64,000 nucleotides of DNA from Veillonellaceae bacterium (GCA_900765165.1 CAAFQR010000042.1:1-64000), one strand, 5' to 3'; positions 36,491 to 46,642 are shown, counted from the first letter of the stretch. The notes: a model not told the origin generated them from the letters alone. A program made the numbers and translations.

Positions 36491-36606
36491 GTCAAAAACC
36501 TCCTCCCATACTACCACTATTTTGATCAACTACTTCTATTATACGCAGTCTATTATCAAGTGCGCTACTGGAAGTTAAAAATTTACAAAACTTTTAACGC
36601 AGTGAG

Positions 36607-37557
36607 CTACTTATTATGCTTACTTTTGTAGTCTTTTAAAAACGCTCTCGCTTGCTGTTCATCTATCTTCATCTGGGCAATCAAATCGTCCAAATTGGAG
36701 AATTTTTCTTCGCCGCGCAGGAAGGATAGGAATTCAACGCGCGCTTCATAGCCGTACACATCGCGATTGAAATCAAAAAGATGCACTTCAAAGCGATGGT
36801 ATTGGTTTTCAAAAGTCGGATTGTCACCCATGTTGCCTACGCCGTCAAACCACTGGCCATCGAGGAATACGCGGTTTACGTACACCCCATCCGGTGGCAG
36901 TGTCATTTCCTTCGGAAAAAGGAAGTTCAGCGTTGGGAAGCCGAGAATGCGGCCACGCTGATCACCGACGATGACTTTGCCTACAAATTCATAGGGGCGA
37001 CCGAGCAAAGCTTCCGCTTCTTCTAAGCGACCTTCTTGAATATAGGAGCGAATGCGGGTGCTGGAAATGGGCCCATCCACCTGTTCATGACCGGCGAGGT
37101 CCAAAATTTCCACACTGCAACCGTGGGTAGCCCCTACTTCCTGAAGCTGCTTAGGCGTACCTTTGCCGCCGGCGCCGAAGCTAAAATTACTCCCTACAAC
37201 GCAGGCCTTTACAGCAAGACCGTTAAACGCTTCGTCTAAAAAATCTTCCGCGGTTACGGCCAATAATTCACGGCTCATAGGTAGCATTAGCATGTAATCG
37301 ATACCCATAGCGCTGAGCAAGCGTTCCTTCACCGGCTCCTGCAAGAGCGCACTAGGCATGCGTTCCGGCGCTAAGACACTTAAGGGATGGGCATCAAAGG
37401 TTACCACTACGGTAACGGCGTCATTAGTCTTAGCCAGTGCTACGGCTTTATTGATCACCGTCCGGTGTCCCAGATGCAATCCGTCAAAGGTGCCCATAGC
37501 ATATACGATATTCGATTGTATTGCTCGTAACTGCCCGAATGATGTTAAAACTTCCAT
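36607..37557 (-). CDS. ribF: Bifunctional riboflavin kinase/FAD synthetase
   Basis: The 316-residue protein makes FMN and FAD. The N-terminal nucleotidyltransferase domain shows AMGTFDGLHLGHR and SSTRIRSYIQEG; the C-terminal riboflavin kinase domain shows VGDQRGRILGFPTLNF and GVYVNRV. The truB-ribF order at the end of the nusA-infB operon is conserved in Firmicutes. Confidence 0.95.
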   Translation of the reverse strand: MEVLTSFGQLRAIQSNIVYAMGTFDGLHLGHRTVINKAVALAKTNDAVTVVVTFDAHPLSVLAPERMPSALLQEPVKERLLSAMGIDYMLMLPMSRELLAVTAEDFLDEAFNGLAVKACVVGSNFSFGAGGKGTPKQLQEVGATHGCSVEILDLAGHEQVDGPISSTRIRSYIQEGRLEEAEALLGRPYEFVGKVIVGDQRGRILGFPTLNFLFPKEMTLPPDGVYVNRVFLDGQWFDGVGNMGDNPTFENQYHRFEVHLFDFNRDVYGYEARVEFLSFLRGEEKFSNLDDLIAQMKIDEQQARAFLKDYKSKHNK

Positions 37558-37649
37558 ACTTGCATCCTGTAATCTTACAACAATATAGTAAAACTCTACC
37601 TTTACAGCCCTGTACTGGCTTAAGCCTGCGCAAGAGCTACAAAGTCTAG

Positions 37650-38525
37650 TTATAAAAACAAGTTTTTCACCGACTTAACGGATATATCTGTTTCTTCGGC
37701 AATGCCGATGAACCCATTGGGCCCATAGAGGCGATACAACGTGCCAACGCCGACAAGGTTCGGCCAATCGTGACGACTAAGCTGCTTGCCTTGCTTAATG
37801 GCCAAGGCTTGCGCATCATCGCACACCAGCTGTGGCAAATGCATAACCGCCGAGTCCGTAGGCGCTAATACCGACTCACCTAAGGTGGCCAGTTCTTCGC
37901 CGGTTACGGCCTGCGCTGCGGTGTAACCACCTACGGCGGTGCGAACCAGCTGGGTCATCATGGCCGGAATGCCAATCATTTCAGCAACGTCACGAAGTAA
38001 GGCGCGAATGTAGGTACCGGCAGAGCAGGTAACGCGCACCGTAAAGTACGGGTACGAATAAGCCAACAGCGTGCATTCGTAAATCTGCACGGTTCGAGAC
38101 GGCAGGATGACCTCCTTGCCTTCACGGGCCAGCTCGTAAGCGCGGCGCCCATTGACCTTGATGGCCGAGTAAATGGACGGCGTCTGCTCATAGGTGCCTA
38201 AAAACGACGAAACCGTCGCGGCCAAAGCGGCCCACGACGGTGGTTCGACGGACGATGCCGCTGTGGTGATAATCTGTCCGGTACTGTCTTCCGTATCCGT
38301 AGCCGTACCGAAGCATCCTTCTGCCACATAGGTTTTGCTCACAGATTCCGTATATTCGATTAAGCGGGTCGCCTTGCCGACAAAAATCGGCAACACGCCC
38401 ATGGCCAGCGGATCCAAAGTGCCGCTATGACCAATGCGCCGCTCGTGCAAGAGACGGCGACAAATGCCAACTGCATCATGACTGGTGATGCCCGGTGGCT
38501 TGAAAAACGGAAACACACCATCCAT
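37650..38525 (-). CDS. truB: tRNA pseudouridine-55 synthase
   Basis: The 291-residue protein has the catalytic aspartate at about 38 in HSGTLDPLAMGVLP, KPPGITSHD at the start, YTESVSKTYVAE and a C-terminal PUA-like region. TruB makes the T-loop pseudouridine. Its start shares a base with the stop of nrnA upstream. Confidence 0.95.
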   Translation of the reverse strand: MDGVFPFFKPPGITSHDAVGICRRLLHERRIGHSGTLDPLAMGVLPIFVGKATRLIEYTESVSKTYVAEGCFGTATDTEDSTGQIITTAASSVEPPSWAALAATVSSFLGTYEQTPSIYSAIKVNGRRAYELAREGKEVILPSRTVQIYECTLLAYSYPYFTVRVTCSAGTYIRALLRDVAEMIGIPAMMTQLVRTAVGGYTAAQAVTGEELATLGESVLAPTDSAVMHLPQLVCDDAQALAIKQGKQLSRHDWPNLVGVGTLYRLYGPNGFIGIAEETDISVKSVKNLFL

Positions 38526-39466
38526 TAGGGCACCGCCTTCACCAAGGTTTCTCGTGCTTCAGCAATCGGTAATTCGATAGTGCAACCGGCAGCGCGAATA
38601 TGGCCGCCACCACCGAAGCCACCGGCTACGGCGTTTACATCAATCGTCTTAGAACGCAGACTCACACGAGTTGTATGCGGCCCATAGGCCTTTAAGAGGA
38701 TGGCTACGTCAACACCTTCAACGTTACGGATTAAATCCACATAGCCGTCAGTGTCGTCGCCAACCTGTTTCATCAAGGTTTGGCTCAGCTCAATAGTAGC
38801 GACCTTGCCGCCTTTAAAGAACTGTACCGTCTGGAGCGCTTGTTTCATCACTTCCATGCGACTCATGGTAGTTAATTCCACATGCTCAGACACTACGTTC
38901 GGCTGGGCACCGGCTGCTACGCAGTTCGCTGCCATGGTTAGGGTGTGAGCCGTCGTATTGCTAAACTTGAAGAAGCCGCAATCCGTAGCAATGGCCGTAT
39001 ACAGCGCGTTCGCCATGGACGGCGTAATGGACCAATTCCACTGGCCGCACAAGAAGGCGATAATTTCACCGGTAGCGGCAAAATCCGGCCGTAAATACAA
39101 GCCATCGGCAAATTCCGAATTGGAAATGTGGTGGTCGATGTTGTACAGCTTCATACCCTTGCATAGCGGGCCTACACGGCCGATGCGTTCGTAGGTACTG
39201 GCGTCCAACACAAGGAGCGTATCCCCTTCGATGCTCTTCACGTCCGCCGCGTTCAAAACGGTGTCGGCGTACTTCAAGAATCGATATTTTTCCGGAATAA
39301 CGTCATCCACCACCATGATTACGTCCTTGCCGTAATTCACTAACGCTTCGTACATGCCCAACATAGCGCCAATAGCGTCCCCGTCGGGATGTACATGAAC
39401 GGTGAGCACAAGGCGCTGAGCTTCATCAATGGCTACTTTTAAGGCTTCCAACGTAAGCTTATTCAT
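38525..39466 (-). CDS. nrnA: DHH-family nanoRNase/pAp phosphatase NrnA
   Basis: The protein of about 313 residues has a DHH domain (LTVHVHPDGDAIGAMLG, VLDAST, NIDHHISNS) and a DHHA1 domain with GGFGGGGHIRAAG near the end. NrnA degrades two- to five-base RNA and pAp. ATG 39,466 follows AAGGT and overlaps the rbfA stop; ATGs at 39,490 and 39,475 lie inside rbfA with poorer context. Confidence 0.93.
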   Translation of the reverse strand: MNKLTLEALKVAIDEAQRLVLTVHVHPDGDAIGAMLGMYEALVNYGKDVIMVVDDVIPEKYRFLKYADTVLNAADVKSIEGDTLLVLDASTYERIGRVGPLCKGMKLYNIDHHISNSEFADGLYLRPDFAATGEIIAFLCGQWNWSITPSMANALYTAIATDCGFFKFSNTTAHTLTMAANCVAAGAQPNVVSEHVELTTMSRMEVMKQALQTVQFFKGGKVATIELSQTLMKQVGDDTDGYVDLIRNVEGVDVAILLKAYGPHTTRVSLRSKTIDVNAVAGGFGGGGHIRAAGCTIELPIAEARETLVKAVP

Positions 39467-39839
39467 GGCTACCTTCATCCTTTTTAGCACTGGCTTCGTC
39501 CTTCTTGATATCGTTCAAGAGGGATTCAATGTGCATGCTATAATCCAAGGAAGTGTCGGCTTCGAAGAATATTTCCGGCGTATAGCGCAAATGAAGCAAT
39601 TTGCCCAATTCGCTACGAATATGGCCGGCTGCGTTGCGAAGACCCTTCAAGGATGCTGCTTTTTCTTCATCCTTGCCGAAGAGACTTACATAAATCGTAG
39701 CCTGGCGCATATCGCCGGTCACTTCTACTTCCGTTACGGTCACAAAACCGATACGCGGGTCTTTAAGACCGCGCATCAGCATGTTACCGACTTCCTGCTT
39801 TATAAATTCCTGTAACTTGCGTACTCGTACATCACTCAT
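39459..39839 (-). CDS. rbfA: Ribosome-binding factor A
   Basis: RbfA (126 residues, single KH-like domain) matures the 5' end of 16S rRNA on the 30S subunit. The family wording is clear: VRKLQEFIKQEVGNML, DPRIGFVTVTEVEVTGDMRQATIYVS, LRYTPEIFFEADTSLDYSMHIESLL. It is downstream of infB by nine bases. Confidence 0.95.
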   Translation of the reverse strand: MSDVRVRKLQEFIKQEVGNMLMRGLKDPRIGFVTVTEVEVTGDMRQATIYVSLFGKDEEKAASLKGLRNAAGHIRSELGKLLHLRYTPEIFFEADTSLDYSMHIESLLNDIKKDEASAKKDEGSHE

Positions 39840-39848
39840 AGACGCCTC

Positions 39849-42314
39849 CTAAATTTCCGGCGTGATTTCTTCCATCGTGAAGGCTTCGATTACGTCGCCT
39901 TCCTTGATGTCGCGGTAACGTTCAATGGAAATACCGCATTCGAAACCGCTCTTCACTTCTTTGACTTCATCTTTAAAGCGACGCAAGGAGTCTACGTGAC
40001 CTTCGTGTACTACGATACCGTCACGAATCAAACGAATTTCGGAGTTGTTCGTAATCTTACCTTCCGAAACGTAAGAACCGGCTACGATAGCCTTCGGGGT
40101 TGAAATAACCTGACGCACTTCCGCACGGCCAAGGATAACTTCCTTGAATTCCGGCGTCAACATACCGCGCATAGCGTTTTCAACATCATTGATAGCATCG
40201 TAAATTACGCGATACGTGCGAAGGTCAACATTTTCTTTTTCTGCTGCCTTACGAACAACCGCATCCGGTCGTACGTTAAAGCCAATGATGATGGCGTTAG
40301 ATGCGGAAGCCAACATTACGTCGGACTCGTTGATAGCACCTACGGCAGCATGGACGATAACGATACGCACTTCCGGGTTCTTAATGCTTTCGAGGGACTG
40401 GCGCAAGGCTTCTACAGAGCCCTGTACGTCTGCTTTAATGATAATATTCAAATCTTTTAATTCACCTTGCTGAATCTGGTTGAAGATATCATCCAAGGTT
40501 ACTTTATGGGTTGCATTCAATTCGGTGATACGCTGTTTTTCCACACGTTTTTCAGCGATCTGACGTGCTTCGTTGTCGTCTACAACGTCCATAACTTCAC
40601 CGGCCTGCGGTACATCGGACAAACCGAGTACTTCCACCGGCATGGACGGACGAGCAACCTTCACTTTTTCACCGCGTTCATTGGTCATGGCACGAACCTT
40701 ACCGTAAGCAGTGCCAGCGATGATGTTATCGCCAACGCGGAGGCTACCTTTCTGTACCAATACAGTACATACCGGGCCACGGCCTTTATCCAACTTAGCT
40801 TCGATAACAACGCCCTGCGCATTACGGTTCGGGTTGGCTTTTAATTCCATAACTTCGGCTACAAGCAAGATGTTTTCCAACAAATCATCGATACCCTGAC
40901 GTTTCTTAGCAGAAACCGGTACCATGATAACGTCGCCGCCCCATTCTTCCGGGAGCAAGCCATGTTCAGCTAACTGCTGTTTTACGTGGTCCGGGTTAGC
41001 GCCCGGTTTATCCATCTTGTTAATAGCTACCAAAATCGGCACATTAGCCGACTTAGCATGGTTGATAGCTTCGATGGTCTGCGGCATTACACCGTCATCG
41101 GCAGCAACAACCAAAACGGCAATATCCGTAGACTGTGCACCGCGAAGACGCATAGCCGTGAACGCTTCATGGCCCGGCGTATCGAGGAACGTAATCTTAT
41201 TGCCTTTATAACGAACCATGTACGCACCGATATGCTGGGTAATACCACCGGCTTCGGATGCGGTTACATTGGTTTTACGAATAACGTCAAGCAAGGAGGT
41301 TTTACCATGGTCAACGTGACCCATGATGGTAACAACCGGCGGACGAGGCTGCAACGTTTCCGGTGCATCTTCGATTTCCTTGATTTCCGTCGGATCTTCT
41401 TCCGGCGCTGCTTCCGTTACCGTTACGCCGAAGTCTTCAGCGACGATAGTAGCGGTTTCAACGTCAAGTTCCTGGTTAATCGTAGCCATTACGCCAAGGA
41501 GCATGAGCTTTTTGATGATTTCGCTAACTTCGCGACCCATCTTTTCAGCCAATTCCTTAACGGTCAACGGCCCTGCTAATTCGATTTCAGAAGCGATAGC
41601 TGCTTCAGCACGACGTTTTTCTTCTTCCTTATGCTGACGGTTCAATTCGTTACGCTGTTTTACGCGATTTTTGCTCTTCGCCAACGAAGTGGACAACAAC
41701 GATTGGGGGCGATTGTTGTTTTTATTCTTTTTGTCCTTCTTGTTGCGACGATCATTGCGGTTACCACCATTGCGGCGGTCATCAGCGCTGGATTCGTTGT
41801 GTTTACCATTGCGGCGGTCGTTGTTGTTGTTGTTATTCTTGTTGCCGCGCTGGTCGTTATTGCGCGCAGAATCCTGGTTGCGGTTATCATGGCGCTGATC
41901 GTTATTGCGATGGTTGTTGTTACCATTGTTGCCGCCATTATTGCGGTCGTTGTTACGGTCATTGTTGTTGCCATGACGATCGTTGTTACGATGATTGTTA
42001 TTGCGATCATTGTTACCACGATTGTTGCGGTCATTGCGCTGGTCGCGATTACCCTGCTGGTCATTCGCTTTTTGAGCACGGTTAGCGTCAGCTGCCTGTG
42101 CTTTCGGCTGTTCGGCCTTCTTTTCCGGCTGTGCCGGACAGCTAGCCTGTGCGCTTGCGCCCTTCATGCTTGCTTTTACCAAGTTAATACCAGACTCATC
42201 AATGCTGCTCATGTGATTACCCGCTTTAATACCATTCTTGGACAATACATCAATAATCTGCTTGCTGTCTATGTTTAATTCTTTTGCTAATTCGTATATT
42301 CTTTTTTTTGACAT
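39849..42314 (-). CDS. infB: Translation initiation factor IF-2 with long Asn/Arg-rich linker
   Basis: IF-2 delivers fMet-tRNA to the 30S subunit. The 821-residue protein has the short N-terminal domain ([14 protein letters not shown]), a linker at about 75-215 made largely of Asn, Arg, Asp and Gly (repeats such as [13 protein letters not shown]), the IF2_N repeat ([20 protein letters not shown]), then the G domain ([28 protein letters not shown]) and domains II-IV. The linker composition is unusual, although linker variability is normal in this protein. ATG 42,314 is six bases after GGGGGA. Confidence 0.95.
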   Translation of the reverse strand: MSKKRIYELAKELNIDSKQIIDVLSKNGIKAGNHMSSIDESGINLVKASMKGASAQASCPAQPEKKAEQPKAQAADANRAQKANDQQGNRDQRNDRNNRGNNDRNNNHRNNDRHGNNNDRNNDRNNGGNNGNNNHRNNDQRHDNRNQDSARNNDQRGNKNNNNNNDRRNGKHNESSADDRRNGGNRNDRRNKKDKKNKNNNRPQSLLSTSLAKSKNRVKQRNELNRQHKEEEKRRAEAAIASEIELAGPLTVKELAEKMGREVSEIIKKLMLLGVMATINQELDVETATIVAEDFGVTVTEAAPEEDPTEIKEIEDAPETLQPRPPVVTIMGHVDHGKTSLLDVIRKTNVTASEAGGITQHIGAYMVRYKGNKITFLDTPGHEAFTAMRLRGAQSTDIAVLVVAADDGVMPQTIEAINHAKSANVPILVAINKMDKPGANPDHVKQQLAEHGLLPEEWGGDVIMVPVSAKKRQGIDDLLENILLVAEVMELKANPNRNAQGVVIEAKLDKGRGPVCTVLVQKGSLRVGDNIIAGTAYGKVRAMTNERGEKVKVARPSMPVEVLGLSDVPQAGEVMDVVDDNEARQIAEKRVEKQRITELNATHKVTLDDIFNQIQQGELKDLNIIIKADVQGSVEALRQSLESIKNPEVRIVIVHAAVGAINESDVMLASASNAIIIGFNVRPDAVVRKAAEKENVDLRTYRVIYDAINDVENAMRGMLTPEFKEVILGRAEVRQVISTPKAIVAGSYVSEGKITNNSEIRLIRDGIVVHEGHVDSLRRFKDEVKEVKSGFECGISIERYRDIKEGDVIEAFTMEEITPEI

Positions 42315-42334
42315 CTGCATTCCCCCTTAATCCG

Positions 42335-42640
42335 TCATTCGTCGATAGCAGTCAATATGGCTTTCGCAAAGCCGGCGTCATTGACAATTACTGCCGCTCG
42401 ACGCGCTTTTCCGATGCACTCACCTAATTCGTCCTTCGTCAATACCTGACGTACCGGGACCTTTTGAGTCATCGCCAAATAGTTATATTTTTCGGCTGTG
42501 TTAGGTGCGCAATCCGTCGCAATGAGTAATAGCGGCACGGCGCCTCGTTTCAGCTGGCGTTCCACACTGAAATCACCGCTCAGCAATCGACCGGCGCGCT
42601 GCGCTAAGCCTAACATGTTCCGTAATTTTATATCATTCAT
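42335..42640 (-). CDS. ylxQ: YlxQ-type L7Ae-family RNA-binding protein
   Basis: This is a 101-residue L7Ae/L30e/S12e-like domain (LGLAQRAGRLLSGDFSVE, LLLIATDCAPNTAEKY, VLTKDELGECIGKARRAAVIV). YlxQ binds kink-turn RNA and is always found between ylxR and infB in Firmicutes. It overlaps ylxR by eight bases. Confidence 0.9.
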   Translation of the reverse strand: MNDIKLRNMLGLAQRAGRLLSGDFSVERQLKRGAVPLLLIATDCAPNTAEKYNYLAMTQKVPVRQVLTKDELGECIGKARRAAVIVNDAGFAKAILTAIDE

Positions 42641-42899
42641 GAAGTAAATCCGCCCGTAATGCTTCGTAGATTTCCGGCGAAATAGCCCGTTTCAACGAAC
42701 GTTCCAAACGCTTCGCCTTATACGCGGCTTCAAAGCACTCGCCCGATGGATCGATATAGGCCCCACGGCCCGGTGCTTTACCGGTGCGGTCAATGCTAAC
42801 TGTACCATCCGGTGCTGCTACAACGCGGAGCATATCACGTTTCGAACGAAGCTCACCGCACCCGACGCAAACGCGCATGGGTACCGATTTTTTCTTCAT
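42633..42899 (-). CDS. ylxR: YlxR/RnpM RNA-binding protein
   Basis: The 88-residue DUF448 protein has MRVCVGCGELRSKRDMLRVV and APGRGAYIDPSGECFE, the family signature. In Bacillus YlxR (RnpM) binds the RNase P RNA and modulates its activity. The start touches the nusA stop (shared base 42,899). Confidence 0.92.
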   Translation of the reverse strand: MKKKSVPMRVCVGCGELRSKRDMLRVVAAPDGTVSIDRTGKAPGRGAYIDPSGECFEAAYKAKRLERSLKRAISPEIYEALRADLLHE

Positions 42900-43966
42900 T
42901 ATTCCTCACCGTCACCTTCTTCGGGCGCTACGGTTTCTGCCTGCGTAGCACTCTTAATATCGATTTTCCAATTCGTCAGCTTAGCGGCTAAGCGTGCATT
43001 CTGGCCTGCTTTACCGATAGCCAAGGACAGCTGATAATCCGGTACTACGACGCGAGACGTTTTTTCTGCTTCGTTAACATCAACGCTCAAAACCTTAGCC
43101 GGGCTAAGGGAGTTAGCAATGTAAACAGCCGGGTCTTCGTCCCATTTTACGATGTCGATCTTTTCATCGTTCAATTCGTCAACGATGTTCTGTACACGCT
43201 GGCCCTTCGGACCTACGCAAGCGCCTACAGCATCCACGTTTTCATCGCGGGAAATGACTGCGATTTTAGAGCGCATGCCCGGTTCGCGCGCTACCGATTT
43301 CAGCTCAATAACACCTTCATAAATTTCCGGTACTTCCAATTCGAATAATCGTTTTAATAAGCCGGGGTGCGTACGACTGATCATAATCTGTGGCCCCTTC
43401 GTGGTTTTCTTCACTTCCACGATGTAGCACTTAATGCGGTCGCCGGTTTTGTAGGTTTCCGTCGGAATCTGTTCCGTCGGCGGCAAAATCGCTTCCGTTT
43501 TACCAAGGTCTACGAATACGTTGCGACCTTCTACACGCTGTACGAGGCCAGTGATGATATCACCTTCGCGACTGAAGTATTCTTCGTATACGATGCTGCG
43601 TTCCGCTTCCTTCAAACGCTGGATAAGCATCTGTTTAGCGGTATGCGCTGCGCTACGACCAAAGTTCTTCGGCGTTACATCAACTTCTACGATGTCGCCT
43701 ACTTCTAAGTGCTTGCCGAGGGACTGCGCGTCGCCAACGGAAATTTCCGTTTCGCTGTCCTCAACGTTTTCCACAACGGTCTTCTTAGCGAATACCTTAT
43801 ACTCACCGCTTTCACGGTTCAACACTACGTACGCATCCTGATTGGAACCGGGCTCCTTGCGGTAGGCTTGCAACAACGAAGCTTCCAAGGATTCAAATAC
43901 AACCTCCGGTGCTACGCCTTTCTGCTTAGTCAACACCATAACCGCCTGAATTAATTCCTGACTCAC
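42899..43966 (-). CDS. nusA: Transcription factor NusA
   Basis: NusA (355 residues) controls pausing, termination and antitermination. Domains in order: N-terminal RNAP-binding domain (1-125), S1 (about 132-200), KH1 (about 230-280; VGACVGPKGQRVQNIVDEL) and KH2 (about 300-345; LAIGKAGQNARLAAKLT). It lacks the extra acidic repeats of proteobacterial NusA, as is usual in Firmicutes, but ends in a short acidic tail (PEEGDGEE). Confidence 0.95.
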   Translation of the reverse strand: MSQELIQAVMVLTKQKGVAPEVVFESLEASLLQAYRKEPGSNQDAYVVLNRESGEYKVFAKKTVVENVEDSETEISVGDAQSLGKHLEVGDIVEVDVTPKNFGRSAAHTAKQMLIQRLKEAERSIVYEEYFSREGDIITGLVQRVEGRNVFVDLGKTEAILPPTEQIPTETYKTGDRIKCYIVEVKKTTKGPQIMISRTHPGLLKRLFELEVPEIYEGVIELKSVAREPGMRSKIAVISRDENVDAVGACVGPKGQRVQNIVDELNDEKIDIVKWDEDPAVYIANSLSPAKVLSVDVNEAEKTSRVVVPDYQLSLAIGKAGQNARLAAKLTNWKIDIKSATQAETVAPEEGDGEE

Positions 43967-44031
43967 TGATTATTCCTCCAATATCCTATTGTATATAAAA
44001 TTGTATGTATTTACTTGTAAAATCTATAAAT

Positions 44032-44490
44032 TTAGAATTCGAAATGCAAGCGAATCTGCGCTACTGCCGAACGTTCCAGGTTAAGGTCGCCGTCAGCGGT
44101 TACGATAGTCACCGTTTCATCGGTTACATCACCAAGGGCACCGGTAAACTGCTTGCTACCGTTCAACGGTTTGAACAACTGCACATCCACCTGGGAGCCG
44201 TGATAACGCTTGAAATCCTTGTCCTTCTTGAGTACCCGGTCTAAACCAGGAGAAGACACTTCCAATAAATAGTTTTCCTTAATGGGATCCTTTGCATCTA
44301 ACGTTTCACTAAGACGTTCGCTTACCATTTGGCAATCGTCCAAGTCAACTCCACCGGGTTTATCTAAATATACACGCAAATACCAATCGCGTTCGCGTAC
44401 ATACTCTACATCTACCAATTCCATGTCGGTATCGGCGATAATCGACTCTACCACAGAGGATACAAACTCTTCTACAGCTTCTCGTTTCAC
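44032..44490 (-). CDS. rimP: Ribosome maturation factor RimP
   Basis: The protein of about 152 residues acts in 30S assembly: ELVDVEYVRERDWYLRVYLDKPGGVDLDDC, LEVSSPGLDRVLKKDKDFKRYHG. Two GTG codons are candidates; the one at 44,490 is eight bases after AGGAGG, while that at 44,496 is too close. It heads the nusA-infB operon, 65 bases before nusA. Confidence 0.93.
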   Translation of the reverse strand: MKREAVEEFVSSVVESIIADTDMELVDVEYVRERDWYLRVYLDKPGGVDLDDCQMVSERLSETLDAKDPIKENYLLEVSSPGLDRVLKKDKDFKRYHGSQVDVQLFKPLNGSKQFTGALGDVTDETVTIVTADGDLNLERSAVAQIRLHFEF

Positions 44491-44556
44491 GGCCACCGCC
44501 TCCTTTACCTATTTAGCAACACTTGTTCCGTTACATTTTCGCTGTTCTTATAAAGT

Positions 44557-44582
44557 AAAGAGTGAGCCAAGGCTCACTCTTT
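44557..44582 (-). terminator. Hairpin upstream of the rimP-nusA operon
   Basis: AAAGAGTGAGCC and GGCTCACTCTTT pair perfectly with a two-base gap. On the minus strand it ends the transcript of the 44,622-45,293 gene (followed by ACTTTATAAG). It separates that gene from the rimP operon. Confidence 0.75.
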
Positions 44583-44621
44583 AAAAAACGTTTATATCAA
44601 AGTCGGTTATATTATATCATT

Positions 44622-45293
44622 TCATAGACGCATAGTCAAATCAGACAAGACATTCTCAAGCTCATGCTCGAGGACGGCCTCTAAATTGGGGATCGTCTTC
44701 GCATCCAGCTGATGATTGATTTCAGGGTAATTATGACGGCGCAGCTCGGCGAAAAATTCGTCGCGCAGCTCGTTATAAAAGAGCAACAGCCCTGATCTGT
44801 CCGCCGGGTGTACATACTCGGCAATAATGAAGGAGCCGTTAATCATGCGAATGGCCTTCGACGGGTCGATGTCGCGCACAAAGTCGCCTACCTTCGGCGG
44901 CAGTGCCTTCTCAAAGTCCCATGTGTCTAGGCCTTTCATTTTATAGGCATACGTGAAGTTCTGCGACGGCTCGATAACGAGCTTCGTCATGCCCGGCACG
45001 AGGCGCGTCTTCAAATCCTCCAAGTAATTGTCAAAATCCTCCAAGGAGAAGTTGATATCCGTGAACTCAAAGAGCGGCATAATCACGTGCACCGTATAAT
45101 CGCCAACGCCGGAATCGTACAACGCCTCCCAGCGACAGCCGCGATCATTCTCGTAATAGAAGAACCGATACCCTTCCGGCACTTCACCGCTTTCCAAATG
45201 CAAGGTGTAATCGCCCATCGTCTTCGGCACCCATTCAAACGTCGACGCCCATGTATCCTGTTTTTCCTTCAAATCGGCAATAATATCACCCAT
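44622..45293 (-). CDS. Hypothetical protein
   Basis: I do not recognise this 223-residue soluble protein. It has no signal peptide or membrane helix and is rich in aromatic and acidic residues. Distinct stretches are YRFFYYENDRGCRWEALYD, TVHVIMPLFEFTDINFSLEDFDNYLEDL and a helical C-terminus (LDAKTIPNLEAVLEHELENVL). GATGGG-type ribosome-binding site precedes the ATG. It lies between a lytic transglycosylase gene (21-base gap) and a terminator, so it is the last gene of the polA-mutM-coaE-slt run. Confidence 0.8.
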   Translation of the reverse strand: MGDIIADLKEKQDTWASTFEWVPKTMGDYTLHLESGEVPEGYRFFYYENDRGCRWEALYDSGVGDYTVHVIMPLFEFTDINFSLEDFDNYLEDLKTRLVPGMTKLVIEPSQNFTYAYKMKGLDTWDFEKALPPKVGDFVRDIDPSKAIRMINGSFIIAEYVHPADRSGLLLFYNELRDEFFAELRRHNYPEINHQLDAKTIPNLEAVLEHELENVLSDLTMRL

Positions 45294-45314
45294 TGTGCTT
45301 ACTTCCCATCCTTT

Positions 45315-45965
45315 TTATTTCGAAGAACTGCTACTCGAAGAGCTTGTAGTCTTGCTCAAATTTGCATCGCCACTACCGGCGGTGGACGCTGCGGACGCGC
45401 CGGCTACGATGCCCGAATACAGCGATTCATATTTTTCTTTATTAGATAACACGGTATTCACATACAAGCGCGTTTCCGTAAAGGGAATGGCGCTAATATC
45501 GCTAAAGCTATAATCCCAGCCATACTGCTTCATCCAGTCCTCAACGTGGCCGCGGCCTGCATTGTAGGCGGCCAGCGCCAGAATTTCATTGCCGTGAAAT
45601 TCCTTGAGCAAATACGCCAAATACCACGTGCCTAAGCGAATGTTCGTAGCCGGGTCTTTTATTTCATCTTCCGTTAGCTTCGATTCGTTAATCTGGTCCG
45701 CAATCCAGTGCGCCGTGTCCGGCATGAGCTGCATGAGCCCTAACGCGCCCGGCGCCGATTCGGCCTTGGCATTGAACTTACTTTCCGCCAAAATGACGCC
45801 AGCCACCAAGGAATACGGCACTTTATTGGCCTGCGCTGCCGCTAATACTTCGGCGCGGTGCTCCAGCGGATACGCATAGGTGCGCGCCAAATACGGCGCT
45901 CCTTCGCTAAAATAATACATGCCGAATACGACGGCAGCAATCGCCAAAAAGGTAGACCCTCGCAT
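45315..45965 (-). CDS. SLT-domain lytic transglycosylase
   Basis: The 216-residue protein has an N-terminal signal or anchor helix (about 5-20) and a soluble lytic transglycosylase domain: the catalytic Glu in GVILAESKFNAKAES, GALGLMQLMPDTAHWI and the later ALAAYNAGRGHVEDW. The C-terminus is a run of Ser. It cleaves peptidoglycan outside the membrane. ATG 45,965 follows GAGGAGG; an earlier ATG (45,998) is unlikely. Confidence 0.92.
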   Translation of the reverse strand: MRGSTFLAIAAVVFGMYYFSEGAPYLARTYAYPLEHRAEVLAAAQANKVPYSLVAGVILAESKFNAKAESAPGALGLMQLMPDTAHWIADQINESKLTEDEIKDPATNIRLGTWYLAYLLKEFHGNEILALAAYNAGRGHVEDWMKQYGWDYSFSDISAIPFTETRLYVNTVLSNKEKYESLYSGIVAGASAASTAGSGDANLSKTTSSSSSSSSK

Positions 45966-46013
45966 GCGATCCTCCTCTTGTGAAATCAACAGCCCCATAG
46001 CGTGTTTCTGTTG

Positions 46014-46625
46014 CTACAGCGCTTTGTGAAATAATCGACTTTTCTCGGCCCACAGCGCCTGCAAGCGTTCTTCCAGCTGCGCCGGGGTACCATTATTATC
46101 TATTATAACATGACTATACCGCATCTTGTCGACTGTAGGCATTTGACTCTTCATACGAGCCTTTGCGGCCGCCGCATCACAGTCATCGCGAGTCATAAGG
46201 CGCTGAAGCTGCGTTTCTTCGCTAACCGCTACGAGCCACACTTCGTCCATGTCCTTGTACCAGCCCGCTTCGATGAGGAGCGGTACATCGTAAATCACTG
46301 CCGTGGCGCCATCCGCTTCAAACTTGGCTTCTTCGGCCATCATATAATCGTAAATATATTTATGCAAAATTTCATTGAGCTTTTGACGCTTCGGTTCGTC
46401 GCCAAACACAATGGCCCCTAAGGCTTTGCGGTTCAGCGTGCCATCGTCTTGCAAAATGCCGTCGCCAAATTCAGCGACCACTGCCTTAAGTCCCGGCTGC
46501 CCCGGTTCCACTACGCGATGAGCCGCCACGTCGGCGTCAATTATAGGCGCCCCATGGTCACGCAACCAATTGGACACCGTGCTCTTCCCGGACGCAATAC
46601 CGCCGGTTAAGCCTATTTTATACAT
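46014..46625 (-). CDS. coaE: Dephospho-CoA kinase
   Basis: CoaE performs the last step of coenzyme A synthesis. The 203-residue protein has the P-loop GGIASGKST at 8-16, DADVAAHRVVEPGQPG, IYDVPLLIEAGWYKDMDEVWLV and RDDCDAAAAKARMKSQM. It follows mutM by 17 bases; the polA-mutM-coaE order is conserved in Firmicutes. Confidence 0.95.
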   Translation of the reverse strand: MYKIGLTGGIASGKSTVSNWLRDHGAPIIDADVAAHRVVEPGQPGLKAVVAEFGDGILQDDGTLNRKALGAIVFGDEPKRQKLNEILHKYIYDYMMAEEAKFEADGATAVIYDVPLLIEAGWYKDMDEVWLVAVSEETQLQRLMTRDDCDAAAAKARMKSQMPTVDKMRYSHVIIDNNGTPAQLEERLQALWAEKSRLFHKAL

Positions 46626-46642
46626 TATATGTTACATCCTTT

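Noticed and set aside
41631..42278. Plus-strand hydrophobic frame resembling a membrane protein
   Set aside because: Its Val/Ile/Ala runs are the complement of the Asn/Arg/Asp repeats of the IF-2 linker.
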